From Rossellomorea aquimaris (GTDB lineage Bacteria; Bacillota; Bacilli; Bacillales; Bacillaceae_B): a stretch of 64,000 nucleotides of DNA. The notes beneath the pieces were generated by a model that did not search any database, had not been told where the DNA came from, and saw only the letters and a list, made by a program, of their open reading frames with translations. Below, one piece after another: positions 56,961-64,000 of this stretch. A program made the position numbers and the translations under genes. How positions within the stretch are numbered: position 1 is the first letter of the stretch; the number at the start of each line of letters is the position of its first letter. The DNA lies in NCBI RefSeq assembly GCF_003315075.1, contig NZ_QNRJ01000005.1:1-64000 (forward strand), read 5' to 3'.

Positions 56961-57620
56961 TCACCCACTTCCCCGGCTGACCCGAACCAATTCCCCCCAG
57001 GTCTCCACCTTCCGATCTCTTAACAGCTCCAATAATTCTACAAACAAATAAGCCGTCATAAGAGCATCGTTCAACGCCCGATGTCTCGGATACAACCTGG
57101 TCCCGAACAACTGGGCATACCGCTCGAGATCTCTCATATCATATGAGGGCGAAAGGTATCCGATTAGATTAAGGGTGTCCAGGCTCGGTGCCATCTGTAG
57201 ATGAAGTCCGGCCCGCTTCAGTTCACTCTTCATCACGAGTTCGTCAAAGCTTACATAGTGCCCAACCAGACTATTCACGGTATTTCCTTCTAAAAAAGCG
57301 AAGAAGTCATCGATGGCATCCCTTGCTTCCGGCGCTTGTTCGACATCTTTTGACTGAATTCCCGTCAGCTGGATTATTTCCTGAGAAATGAGTCGATGAG
57401 GATTGGAAAATGTCTGAAATGTGATGTTTTCCTTTACCTCATACCCTTTTACTTTAACCGCCCCGATTTCAAGCAGCCGATCCTCCGCTCCGACGCGAAA
57501 GCCTGTCGTTTCGGTATCAAAGACAACAAACGTAAGGTCTTCAATGTTAGTGTTCAGAGGGACGGAATCATAGTGGAGCGGACATTGGATCTTTTTCTTT
57601 AAAAAAATGAAAACCTTCAC
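56961..57620 (-). CDS. DnaQ-like 3'-5' exonuclease
   Basis: The 219-residue protein has the DEDDh exonuclease motifs: VVFDTETTGFRVGAEDRLLE (Exo I), GHYVSFDELVMKSELKRAG (Exo II) and the final HRALNDALMTAYLF (Exo III, His and Asp). The start is GTG at 57620 behind AGAAGGGAT. It is seven bases downstream of the CBS protein and the third gene of the symporter operon, an arrangement known for acetate-type symporters. A regulatory RNA or nucleotide substrate is possible; the true one is unknown. A degenerate motif copy (57556-57567) reads as DSVPL at the N-terminus. Confidence 0.87.
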   Translation of the reverse strand: MKVFIFLKKKIQCPLHYDSVPLNTNIEDLTFVVFDTETTGFRVGAEDRLLEIGAVKVKGYEVKENITFQTFSNPHRLISQEIIQLTGIQSKDVEQAPEARDAIDDFFAFLEGNTVNSLVGHYVSFDELVMKSELKRAGLHLQMAPSLDTLNLIGYLSPSYDMRDLERYAQLFGTRLYPRHRALNDALMTAYLFVELLELLRDRKVETWGELVRVSRGSG

Positions 57621-57627
57621 ATCCCTT

Positions 57628-59523
57628 CTACGTTAAGGAGTAATGAGATAACATCATTTGTTGAAATTCACGGATCGTTTTCACACTTCTGTATAGACTT
57701 TCTTTTTTAATGGTGGAGAGTGAGGAGAGGTGTACCGTATCTCCCTGATCCTTCCGCTTCAACTCTATATATAGCTTCATTAATTCCTGGAATGCTTCGG
57801 ATAATTCTTCTGCAAACCCCGACGAAATCGACCCTTTTTCTTTCAAATAATCCAGCTTCTCTCGAGTCGCCCCCGAAGTATTACCATGAGCCGCGTTCAG
57901 AATCTGGAGTGCATGATGAAAAGGAAACAGAATGTCTTTCTTGATGGAAACCGTTTTTCGGTCCAAGCCTAATATTGAACGGATGGAGGAGTGAAGGACA
58001 GGCACCGGCTTGGCTTTTTCCACTTGAGCCAGCCGTACCAATAATATTTTTGAACTACGGAGCTGATCTTTTATCGCGTCTTCAAATGTTGAATGAAGTG
58101 CTTCCTCCCCAAATAAAAAACGATAGGAAAAGAAGTTTTGCACTTTCAATAAAGCCTCCTCTGACGAATGGACCGACCATTCTCTCAATCGTTCCTGCCA
58201 GGAACCCATACTCCCCGTCCACGGTTTCTGATTCGCCATCATTCCACCGTCACAAAGACGCAGCCCTGTCTTTTCTAATTCAACGACGACTCGTTCAGCA
58301 AAATCACAGAAATATTCCCCCGCTCCTTTACTATGTTTTTCATAAACCAGGAAATGATCTTGATCGGTCAGCATAAACTGCTCTTTCCTCCCCGCTGAGC
58401 CCATGACATAAAAAGCATACGAGCAAGGGATGACCCGTCCTTCCCCAAGCAACTCTTCCTCCACCTGCCTTAAGATTCGCTGATAAATACGATCGAATAG
58501 CCCTGACATGAAATCGAGTATGTGATATACCGGAGCTTGTGCTTCCCAAAGGCTCGTAAGTATCGACTCTGCCATAGGTCTGACCTTTTTCAGGGGGAAA
58601 TCCTTGCTCTCCAATTTCCTTGCACTCGTCAGGGCCCCGATATGGTTCGCTTTCATTACTTCATAGAGGGTGATGATGCCGACGATAGGTCCGTCCCTCT
58701 CCTCGCCCCCGACAACGGGCAGGTGTTTGATGGAGTGGTCGATCATGGCGGCGAGGGCTTCGTACAGATAGGCGTGACGGGTGATGACGGTTGGGTTGGG
58801 GGTCATGGCCTCTTTTACCTGTTTGGTGAGAGGGACGGACCTTGCGAGGCATCTGGAGACGAGGTCTCGTTCTGTCAGGATTCCTGCGATGCGATTGTTT
58901 TCGAGAATGATGACAGAGCTGACCCGGTTTTCCCCCATGGCCCGCGCTGCATCCTCCAGGGAATCTTCACTCCTGACAGTAACGACTGATTTCGTCATCA
59001 CATCACTCACCCGCTTCAGAATCGTCGTCCGCTCTTCCAGCCCGTGCGCCACTCCCACTTGCTGCGACAAGGAATAATAAACATCCTGAAGTCGTTTCGA
59101 TGTTTCCTCCAATAAAAAATTCTTCAAATAAGGTTCATTCCAATAGTTTTGCAAACTGGTATAAGGCACGAGGCAGAGCAGACAGTCCTCCTTCGCCTTC
59201 ACCTCAACCGAGGAATATACACTCTCATCCATCGCTGTATTCAGTACTGAATAAAGACTCGATAAGCCGACGATCCCGTCCTTCGAAATGATCTCGAGAA
59301 TCTCTTCTTTTTCCTTTGTCACAACGACTTCTGCTTCTCCGTTCACAACAAGATAGAGTCCGAGACGATGTTCAAAGCTTTTCAGTATAGTAGAGTGTTT
59401 TCCCACCTCAAGCCGCTTACACTCAGTAAAAAGGGAAAGAGCCGTACTACGCTCCATCCCCTTGAAAAAGGGATGAAGGAGTACAGCTTCTTGAAATGAT
59501 CCGTCAGGCTTTGAAATCGACAT
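57628..59523 (-). CDS. cNMP-binding/CBS/DUF294 signalling protein
   Basis: The 631-residue protein has an N-terminal cyclic-nucleotide-binding fold (residues about 12-140), a CBS pair (MTKSVVTVRSEDSLEDAARA and MTPNPTVITRHAYLYEALAA, about residues 175-300), a DUF294 nucleotidyltransferase-like domain with GSAGRKEQFMLTDQDHFLVY near residue 370, and a DUF294 C-terminal domain. The key Gly-Ser and Asp-x-Asp of a nucleotidyltransferase are kept. It overlaps the symporter gene by 20 bases, so control of transport or of the exonuclease product is inferred. Two dispersed motif copies (58687-58700 and 58829-58842) read as RDGPI and RSVPL. Confidence 0.88.
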   Translation of the reverse strand: MSISKPDGSFQEAVLLHPFFKGMERSTALSLFTECKRLEVGKHSTILKSFEHRLGLYLVVNGEAEVVVTKEKEEILEIISKDGIVGLSSLYSVLNTAMDESVYSSVEVKAKEDCLLCLVPYTSLQNYWNEPYLKNFLLEETSKRLQDVYYSLSQQVGVAHGLEERTTILKRVSDVMTKSVVTVRSEDSLEDAARAMGENRVSSVIILENNRIAGILTERDLVSRCLARSVPLTKQVKEAMTPNPTVITRHAYLYEALAAMIDHSIKHLPVVGGEERDGPIVGIITLYEVMKANHIGALTSARKLESKDFPLKKVRPMAESILTSLWEAQAPVYHILDFMSGLFDRIYQRILRQVEEELLGEGRVIPCSYAFYVMGSAGRKEQFMLTDQDHFLVYEKHSKGAGEYFCDFAERVVVELEKTGLRLCDGGMMANQKPWTGSMGSWQERLREWSVHSSEEALLKVQNFFSYRFLFGEEALHSTFEDAIKDQLRSSKILLVRLAQVEKAKPVPVLHSSIRSILGLDRKTVSIKKDILFPFHHALQILNAAHGNTSGATREKLDYLKEKGSISSGFAEELSEAFQELMKLYIELKRKDQGDTVHLSSLSTIKKESLYRSVKTIREFQQMMLSHYSLT

Positions 59524-61171
59524 CGTCGTTCACCCAAACTTCTCCGTCCTTGAAGGTCATTTGTTCCGGGTAACGGAGATCCATTACCTCTTCCTGAATC
59601 TTTTGAGAAGGTGCTTTCGTCATCAGTGACACGACGATATTGGCAATCGTTGCTGCCGCTGCCCCAAATACACCAGCTCCCGTATCAATGATGCCGAATA
59701 GGGTAACACCCGATCTTGCCAGGAAGATGTACGTAAGGGTTACCCCTAACCCTACAAGCATCCCTGCAATCACCCCTTGGGCATTAGAGCGTCTCCACCA
59801 TACCCCGAGTAAGAGTGCCGGGAAGAACGTTCCAGATGCCAGTGCGAAGGCCCAGGCGACGATCTGGGTGATAACCCCTGGTGGATTAAGAGCCACGATT
59901 CCGGCGAGCACCGTCGCGATGACGATCGACCAACGGGCAACGGCCAGACGATTTTTCTCTGTCGCGTTCGGTCTGAATACACGATAGTAAATATCATGAG
60001 CAAAGGAGGAAGATATCGCGATCATCAACCCACCCGCTGTCGATAACGCCGCTGCCATGGCACCAGCCGCTACGAGACCGATGACGAACACTCCTAAATT
60101 CGCAATCTCCGGTGTCGCCATGACCACGATATCATTGGAAATGATGATTTCCTTCCACTGAAGGATCCCATCTCCATTTGCATCTGCGACCTGTAATTTC
60201 CCCGTATCCACCCAGGATTTCGTCCATGAAGGCAGGTCACTGATTTGGCTTCCCGCTACCTTTGTCATTAAAATAAAGCGGGAAAATGCGGCATATGCAG
60301 GTGCGGATAAATAGAGAAGTCCGATGAAAAGAAGTGCCCATGCTCCTGACCAGCGAGCCGCTTTCATCGTAGAAACCGTATAGAATCGAACGATGACGTG
60401 TGGAAGCCCCGCGGTCCCTGCCATCAACGTAAACATGAGAGCCATGAACTGCCACTTCGTACCGTTTGTAAAAGGTGCGAAGTATTCCGAGACCCCAAGC
60501 TCACGATCGAGCTCCCCGATTTTCCCTACCAGTTCCCCATAGGAAATCCAGGGTGCAGGGTTTCCGGTAATTTGCAGGGACATGAAAATAACAGGAATTA
60601 AATAAGCGATAATCAGAACAACATACTGAGCTACCTGCGTCCACGTGATCCCCTTCATCCCACCGAAAGCGGCGTAGAAGGCGATGAGCACCACTCCGAT
60701 CATCGTGCCGACTTTGGCATCGATTTCGAACAACCGACCGATTACGACCCCTGAACCCGATAGCTGCCCGATGCTATACGTGAAACTGATAATGATCGTA
60801 CAGATCGCGGCAATGACCCGGGCCGTGTGGCTGTTATACCGGTCCCCGATGAATTCCGGTACCGTATAGCGTCCATATTTCCTAAGCTGCGGGGCAAGTA
60901 AGAAGGTTAACAGCAAATATCCTCCCGTCCACCCCATGATGTAGGCAAGTCCATCATATCCGAGGATCATGACGGTACCAGCCAGTCCAATGAATGATGC
61001 TGCGCTCATCCAGTCGGCCCCGATCGCCATCCCATTGAAGATCGGCGGCACGCCCCGGCCTGCTACATAGAAGTCTGATGTCGCTTTCGCTTTGTTATAA
61101 ACAGCAATTCCGATATATAACGCAAACGTCAACAGAATAATCGACGTTGATACTATAAACTGAGTATCCAT
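59504..61171 (-). CDS. sodium:solute symporter, acetate type (VC_2705 group)
   Basis: The 555-residue protein has about 13 membrane segments of the SSS family, with DFYVAGRGVPPIFNGMAIGA, GMKGITWTQVAQYVVL and GLPHVIVRFYTVSTMKAARW. The extracytoplasmic loop at residues 330-341 (60149-60184) is a 12-residue EF-hand-like loop, DANGDGILQWKE. Members next to DUF4212 genes are the VC_2705 subfamily of ActP-like transporters. Substrate (acetate or another small carboxylate) is inferred from the family. Confidence 0.88.
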   Translation of the reverse strand: MDTQFIVSTSIILLTFALYIGIAVYNKAKATSDFYVAGRGVPPIFNGMAIGADWMSAASFIGLAGTVMILGYDGLAYIMGWTGGYLLLTFLLAPQLRKYGRYTVPEFIGDRYNSHTARVIAAICTIIISFTYSIGQLSGSGVVIGRLFEIDAKVGTMIGVVLIAFYAAFGGMKGITWTQVAQYVVLIIAYLIPVIFMSLQITGNPAPWISYGELVGKIGELDRELGVSEYFAPFTNGTKWQFMALMFTLMAGTAGLPHVIVRFYTVSTMKAARWSGAWALLFIGLLYLSAPAYAAFSRFILMTKVAGSQISDLPSWTKSWVDTGKLQVADANGDGILQWKEIIISNDIVVMATPEIANLGVFVIGLVAAGAMAAALSTAGGLMIAISSSFAHDIYYRVFRPNATEKNRLAVARWSIVIATVLAGIVALNPPGVITQIVAWAFALASGTFFPALLLGVWWRRSNAQGVIAGMLVGLGVTLTYIFLARSGVTLFGIIDTGAGVFGAAAATIANIVVSLMTKAPSQKIQEEVMDLRYPEQMTFKDGEVWVNDDVDFKA

Positions 61172-61216
61172 TTATCGTTTCCCCCTGCTCTGTTCTATAT
61201 ATTTGGTTGAAGCCGT

Positions 61217-61519
61217 TTAATGATCCAATGTCTTTCCGTAACTGATTTGTTCATTTTTACTTTCATCAATTCCATACTTCTTATCGATTCCATCGCTCAC
61301 CTTCGCATTTATGTAGAGTAAGATGATGAAAATGACAATCGACCCCTGAGCCCCCATAAAGTAGTGAAACGGAAAGCCATTGAGCGTGATCGTTGACAGG
61401 CTTTCGGCAAACAGCACGACCCCAAAGGAAGAGGCGAGCCATATCACTAAATACATTGCCATATAACGGTTTTTTTCTTTAAAATACTGATCCGCTTTTG
61501 CTCTATCGATTTTCTTCAT
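61217..61519 (-). CDS. DUF4212 small symporter subunit
   Basis: The 100-residue protein has two membrane segments (YLVIWLASSFGVVLFAE and GSIVIFIILLYINAKVSDGI) separated by GFPFHYFMGAQ, the DUF4212 signature. It is always next to VC_2705-type symporters and is taken to be a subunit. GGGGTTACATAA precedes the ATG. It lies 45 bases upstream of the symporter gene. Confidence 0.87.
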   Translation of the reverse strand: MKKIDRAKADQYFKEKNRYMAMYLVIWLASSFGVVLFAESLSTITLNGFPFHYFMGAQGSIVIFIILLYINAKVSDGIDKKYGIDESKNEQISYGKTLDH

Positions 61520-61543
61520 TTATGTAACCCCTTTTCAAGCTCA

Positions 61544-61765
61544 TTATTTTAAACTGAAAATAAACTTCACGGTCTCAAAAAACGGAATCGGGACCATGGC
61601 GATTTGAAAAATAAAGTAAATGAATAAAGACAAGAATGGAATGGTTAGGAAGAAAGCCCGTTTCTTTCTCATTGCAAGAAAAATGCTTCCCCCTGTTATG
61701 AGTAAAATCGCGATGAAGTAAAGCAACGTTTCACCTCCTGAATATGTAAGCGTCTCCTGAATCAC
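61544..61765 (-). CDS. small membrane protein of the symporter operon
   Basis: The 73-residue protein has two or three hydrophobic segments (TLLYFIAILLITGGSIFLAM; FFLTIPFLSLFIYFIFQIAM). It starts the apparent four- or five-gene symporter transcript. AACGGGAGGTTGTG precedes the ATG. I recognise no family. Confidence 0.68.
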   Translation of the reverse strand: MIQETLTYSGGETLLYFIAILLITGGSIFLAMRKKRAFFLTIPFLSLFIYFIFQIAMVPIPFFETVKFIFSLK

Positions 61766-62049
61766 ACAACCTCCCGTTAATAAAGATTAAATTTTCTGAA
61801 ATTTAATTCATGCCCTCATTATCTTTATTGGAAAAAGCCTGGTCAATAAAGAAAAAACGACAAATCTACATTGGATTTTTCTCTTTACTAAAGAATCATT
61901 TTGTTAAAATAAAGATAATGAAGAATGTGTTAACACGATTAAACAAAATCGATATGTAAATACTTTTCCAGTAAAATAACCCCTTTGTCGAATTTCCGAG
62001 GAAATTTTTTTATAGGGTTAAGCCTACCATTGGAATAAATCTGAAAACA

Positions 62050-62085
62050 AAAAAACTGACCGGAAATCACCGGTCAGTCTTTTTT
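62050..62085. terminator. bidirectional terminator after spoIIQ
   Basis: ACTGACCGG (62055-62063) pairs with CCGGTCAGT (62070-62078); A-run before and T-run after serve both strands. About 285 bases of promoter DNA lie between it and the symporter operon. Confidence 0.88.
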
Positions 62086-62096
62086 CATCTATATGA

Positions 62097-63011
62097 TTAT
62101 TCTTCGTCTTTTACGTCAGAGCCATTATCGGCTGCGTCGTCTTTTTGATCAGCATTTTCTTGTTTCGGCTTTTGCCCGGCTTCCGGTTTTTCTTCAGTTG
62201 CATCGTCAGCACCGTTTTCTTCAGTTGCTTTATCTTCTGTTGCTTTGTCTTCGCTAGCTTGATCTTCAGCTGCGTTTTCCTGTGCAGCTTCAGCTTCCGG
62301 CTGTTCACCTGAAACCTTCTTGTCTTCTAACTGCGCTTCTTGAAGTGTTGCAAGGGACTTATTGAAGTACTCCAGTGGATTAACGGCTACATTTGCTTTA
62401 CGAATTTCAAAATGTACGTGAACGCCAGCTTCTTCATTGAATAAGCTCTTACCTGCTTTAGCGATAGCTTGTCCTTGATCGACTACATCTCCAACCGCGA
62501 CTTCAAAGTCTTTCACTGATTGATAACGAGTAACGATTCCTTTGCTGTGCTCGATCTCAATCGTGTTACCAAGTAGGGAATCTTCTTGAACCTTTGTAAC
62601 TGTACCGCTCATGGCAGCCAGAACATCGAATTCTTGTCCATCTTTAGAGATGTCGACTCCTAGGTTCGGATAATACATGTTACCATAAACGACTAGGGCT
62701 GCTTCCTGTTCTTCCGCTGATGCTTCAGTGTCGTAGAATTGTTTTTCGATCACTGTGTCCTCAGGGCTTGAAACAGGCATTACAAAGTTTTCCAATGAAC
62801 GATTGACTTCTTCTGCAGGCTGGTTGAACTCATTGTCAGTAGGAACTCCATCATAGCTGTAATCCTTGGCTTTCTCGTTTACATCATTTCCTGCCTGGTA
62901 CCACAGAATCCCCGTGATAATGATTGCTGCACTTGCTAAATAGATTGCTGGGTATGCCCAACGTCTTTTCAAAAAGTTTTGAGAAGGTTGTTTCTTTTCT
63001 TCCTCTCTCAT
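62097..63011 (-). CDS. spoIIQ: forespore protein SpoIIQ
   Basis: The start at 63011 (AGGTG six bases upstream) gives MREEEKKQPSQN and 304 residues, as in other SpoIIQ proteins. One N-terminal membrane helix (YPAIYLASAAIIITGILWY) is followed by the LytM-like domain (NLGVDISKDGQEFDVLAAMS, GNTIEIEHSKGIVTRYQSV, HVHFEIRK). The first zinc ligand His of true LytM peptidases is Asn here, which fits a non-catalytic SpoIIQ that binds SpoIIIAH. The acidic Ala/Glu/Asp-rich tail (residues about 235-304) is longer than usual. ATG at 63032 and 63017 are less likely starts. Confidence 0.92.
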   Translation of the reverse strand: MREEEKKQPSQNFLKRRWAYPAIYLASAAIIITGILWYQAGNDVNEKAKDYSYDGVPTDNEFNQPAEEVNRSLENFVMPVSSPEDTVIEKQFYDTEASAEEQEAALVVYGNMYYPNLGVDISKDGQEFDVLAAMSGTVTKVQEDSLLGNTIEIEHSKGIVTRYQSVKDFEVAVGDVVDQGQAIAKAGKSLFNEEAGVHVHFEIRKANVAVNPLEYFNKSLATLQEAQLEDKKVSGEQPEAEAAQENAAEDQASEDKATEDKATEENGADDATEEKPEAGQKPKQENADQKDDAADNGSDVKDEE

Positions 63012-63232
63012 TTTCATCACCTCAGCAATCATTCTGAACAGAATTCAGAAAATATATACACATTCGGAAAAAATTTTTTAATTCTTATCTTTCGACAAAG
63101 GGATGGAAAATATGTATGATTTTAAAAATAAGATGAAATTTTCTTGTTTAGAGCATGAATTTCCTGAGTTCGTGCTCCATCTGACCATGATACAATAAAG
63201 ATATAACACCAAACAGAAAGGACGAGCTGCAT

Positions 63233-63670
63233 ATGAAGAAGTTGCTTACGTATGGGCTGACAGCTGCGCCTTTTGTCTATATGATTCTTATTTGGGTGAT
63301 GTCGAGTAATCCGGATGATGCGGTCATTCGTTTTCCTGATAATCAGGTGGATCGTTTTATTAAAGAATCTCTCCATTTAGTCGAATTCGGTATTTTATAT
63401 GGATTATTTGTCGTTGCTCTGTTGGCACATGGAAAGCTTCGGTTCACTTTGAATTTTACCGCTGCGTTAATTGCGGTCTTTTATGGGTTTGTGGATGAGA
63501 TTCATCAATCCTTTGTTCCGTATCGGTCGGCAACGATGATTGACGCTGCGAAGGATCTGATAGGGGTCACTGTCCTTTTTTGGATTGTGAACCGGACTTA
63601 TTTTAAAAAGCCTGATCATCCATTAACGAGAAAGATGAAGACGTTTGAAGCCTATATAAAAAAGGATTGA
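63233..63670 (+). CDS. VanZ-like membrane protein
   Basis: The 145-residue protein has four membrane segments and the family signature VEFGILYGLFVVAL ... GFVDEIHQSFVPYRSATMIDAAKDLIGV. VanZ-like proteins are linked to glycopeptide tolerance in some species, but most have no known role. AGAAAGGACG precedes the ATG. It lies convergent with spoIID and divergent from spoIIQ. Confidence 0.85.
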   Translation: MKKLLTYGLTAAPFVYMILIWVMSSNPDDAVIRFPDNQVDRFIKESLHLVEFGILYGLFVVALLAHGKLRFTLNFTAALIAVFYGFVDEIHQSFVPYRSATMIDAAKDLIGVTVLFWIVNRTYFKKPDHPLTRKMKTFEAYIKKD

Positions 63671-63706
63671 GTCTGGTCACCTTGACCTTTCAGACTCAAT
63701 CCTTTT
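63663..63706. terminator. bidirectional terminator between the VanZ-like gene and spoIID
   Basis: AGGATTGAGTCT pairs with AGACTCAATCCT, with the VanZ stop inside the left arm, followed by TTTTATT on the plus strand and an A/T-rich flank on the other. Confidence 0.9.
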
Positions 63707-63708
63707 TA

Positions 63709-64000
63709 TTATCTTTGGGCTGTTACTTTTTGCAGCAGTTTATCTGACTCTGTTATTTTGACGTCTTTATAGTAATGCGTGACGATGTCTTGATAATCCT
63801 TGCCTTCCTTCGCCATTCCGTTTGCTCCGTATTGGCTCATACCGACTCCGTGACCGTATCCTTTCGTGGCGATGACGATATGATTATCCTTCAGGTACCA
63901 GGAAAAATCTGTGGATCTCAGTTCTAACTTCTCTCTTATCTCACGGCCGGAGAATCCTTTGCCGTTTATTTCAACACTTGCTACCCTTTTGCCTTCTGTT
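63709..64000 (-). CDS. spoIID: SpoIID, C-terminal part, 5' end outside window
   Basis: From the right edge the minus strand encodes 96 residues to a TAA at 63709-63711. [20 protein letters not shown] and [20 protein letters not shown] are the C-terminal signature of SpoIID, the lytic transglycosylase of the DMP engulfment complex. The catalytic N-terminal part is not in the window. Order spoIID-(VanZ)-spoIIQ is close to B. subtilis. Confidence 0.93.
   Translation of the reverse strand, partial: TEGKRVASVEINGKGFSGREIREKLELRSTDFSWYLKDNHIVIATKGYGHGVGMSQYGANGMAKEGKDYQDIVTHYYKDVKITESDKLLQKVTAQR

Noticed and set aside
63033..63130. Sporulation-sigma promoter for spoIIQ
   Set aside because: CATACATA-like bases are present on the minus strand but no matching -35 at the right spacing could be defended by eye.

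Overview
The window is chromosomal DNA of a Bacillus-like, endospore-forming, flagellated Bacillaceae. Evidence: spoIID, spoIIQ, spoIIID, mbl, flhO, flhP, fabZ, ssbB, ywpF and ywqA/ywqB homologues in an order close to that of Bacillus subtilis, a SinI/SinR pair, a HutP-controlled hut operon, AGGAGG-type ribosome binding sites and frequent TTG/GTG starts. The species cannot be fixed from the sequence alone.

Layout. (1) 1-19.1 kb, minus strand: a surface-polysaccharide locus. A Wzz-like modulator, tyrosine kinase and PHP phosphatase come first, then a structured leader resembling the EAR antitermination RNA, then a UDP-GlcNAc 4,6-dehydratase, a broken galU, an aminotransferase, an initiating phosphoglycosyltransferase, acetyltransferases, four sugar or pyruvyl transferases, a UDP-HexNAc dehydrogenase/epimerase pair, a Wzy-like polymerase and a Wzx-like flippase cut by the window edge. 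The part below about 13.5 kb is much richer in A+T than the rest and looks acquired. (2) 19.3-24.4 kb: cell-envelope genes (SGNH hydrolase, LysM-NlpC/P60 hydrolase, CWB2-CAP protein, LCP ligase). (3) 24.4-30.1 kb: a PlcR-like regulator divergent from a secreted peptide precursor with five copies of ELPSVY, small unknown genes, and an ECF sigma/membrane-partner pair. (4) 30.4-36.5 kb: hutPHUIG with its HutP-type terminator. (5) 36.7-43.5 kb: a REP-associated tyrosine transposase, small genes, a YknWX-like pair and an alkaline phosphatase. (6) 43.5-48.4 kb: a 21-bp periodic array, then ywqB-ywqA. (7) 48.7-52.3 kb: ssbB, ywpF, sinR, sinI behind a c-di-GMP-I-like riboswitch, small genes, fabZ. (8) 52.4-57 kb: REPIN-like elements, an EpuA-like gene, flhP, flhO, mbl, two intergenic repeat clusters, spoIIID. 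(9) 57-61.8 kb: an acetate-type sodium symporter operon. (10) 62-64 kb: spoIIQ, a VanZ-like gene and the 3' part of spoIID.

The main unusual signals are: a dispersed 14-bp motif GAGGGACGGACCTC (28 good copies plus degenerate ones, all between about 25 and 59 kb, in genes in several reading frames and as inverted pairs between genes) together with a RAYT transposase; the PlcR/PapR-like locus with a five-copy pheromone precursor; and a c-di-GMP riboswitch-like RNA in front of a sinI gene that is convergent with sinR.
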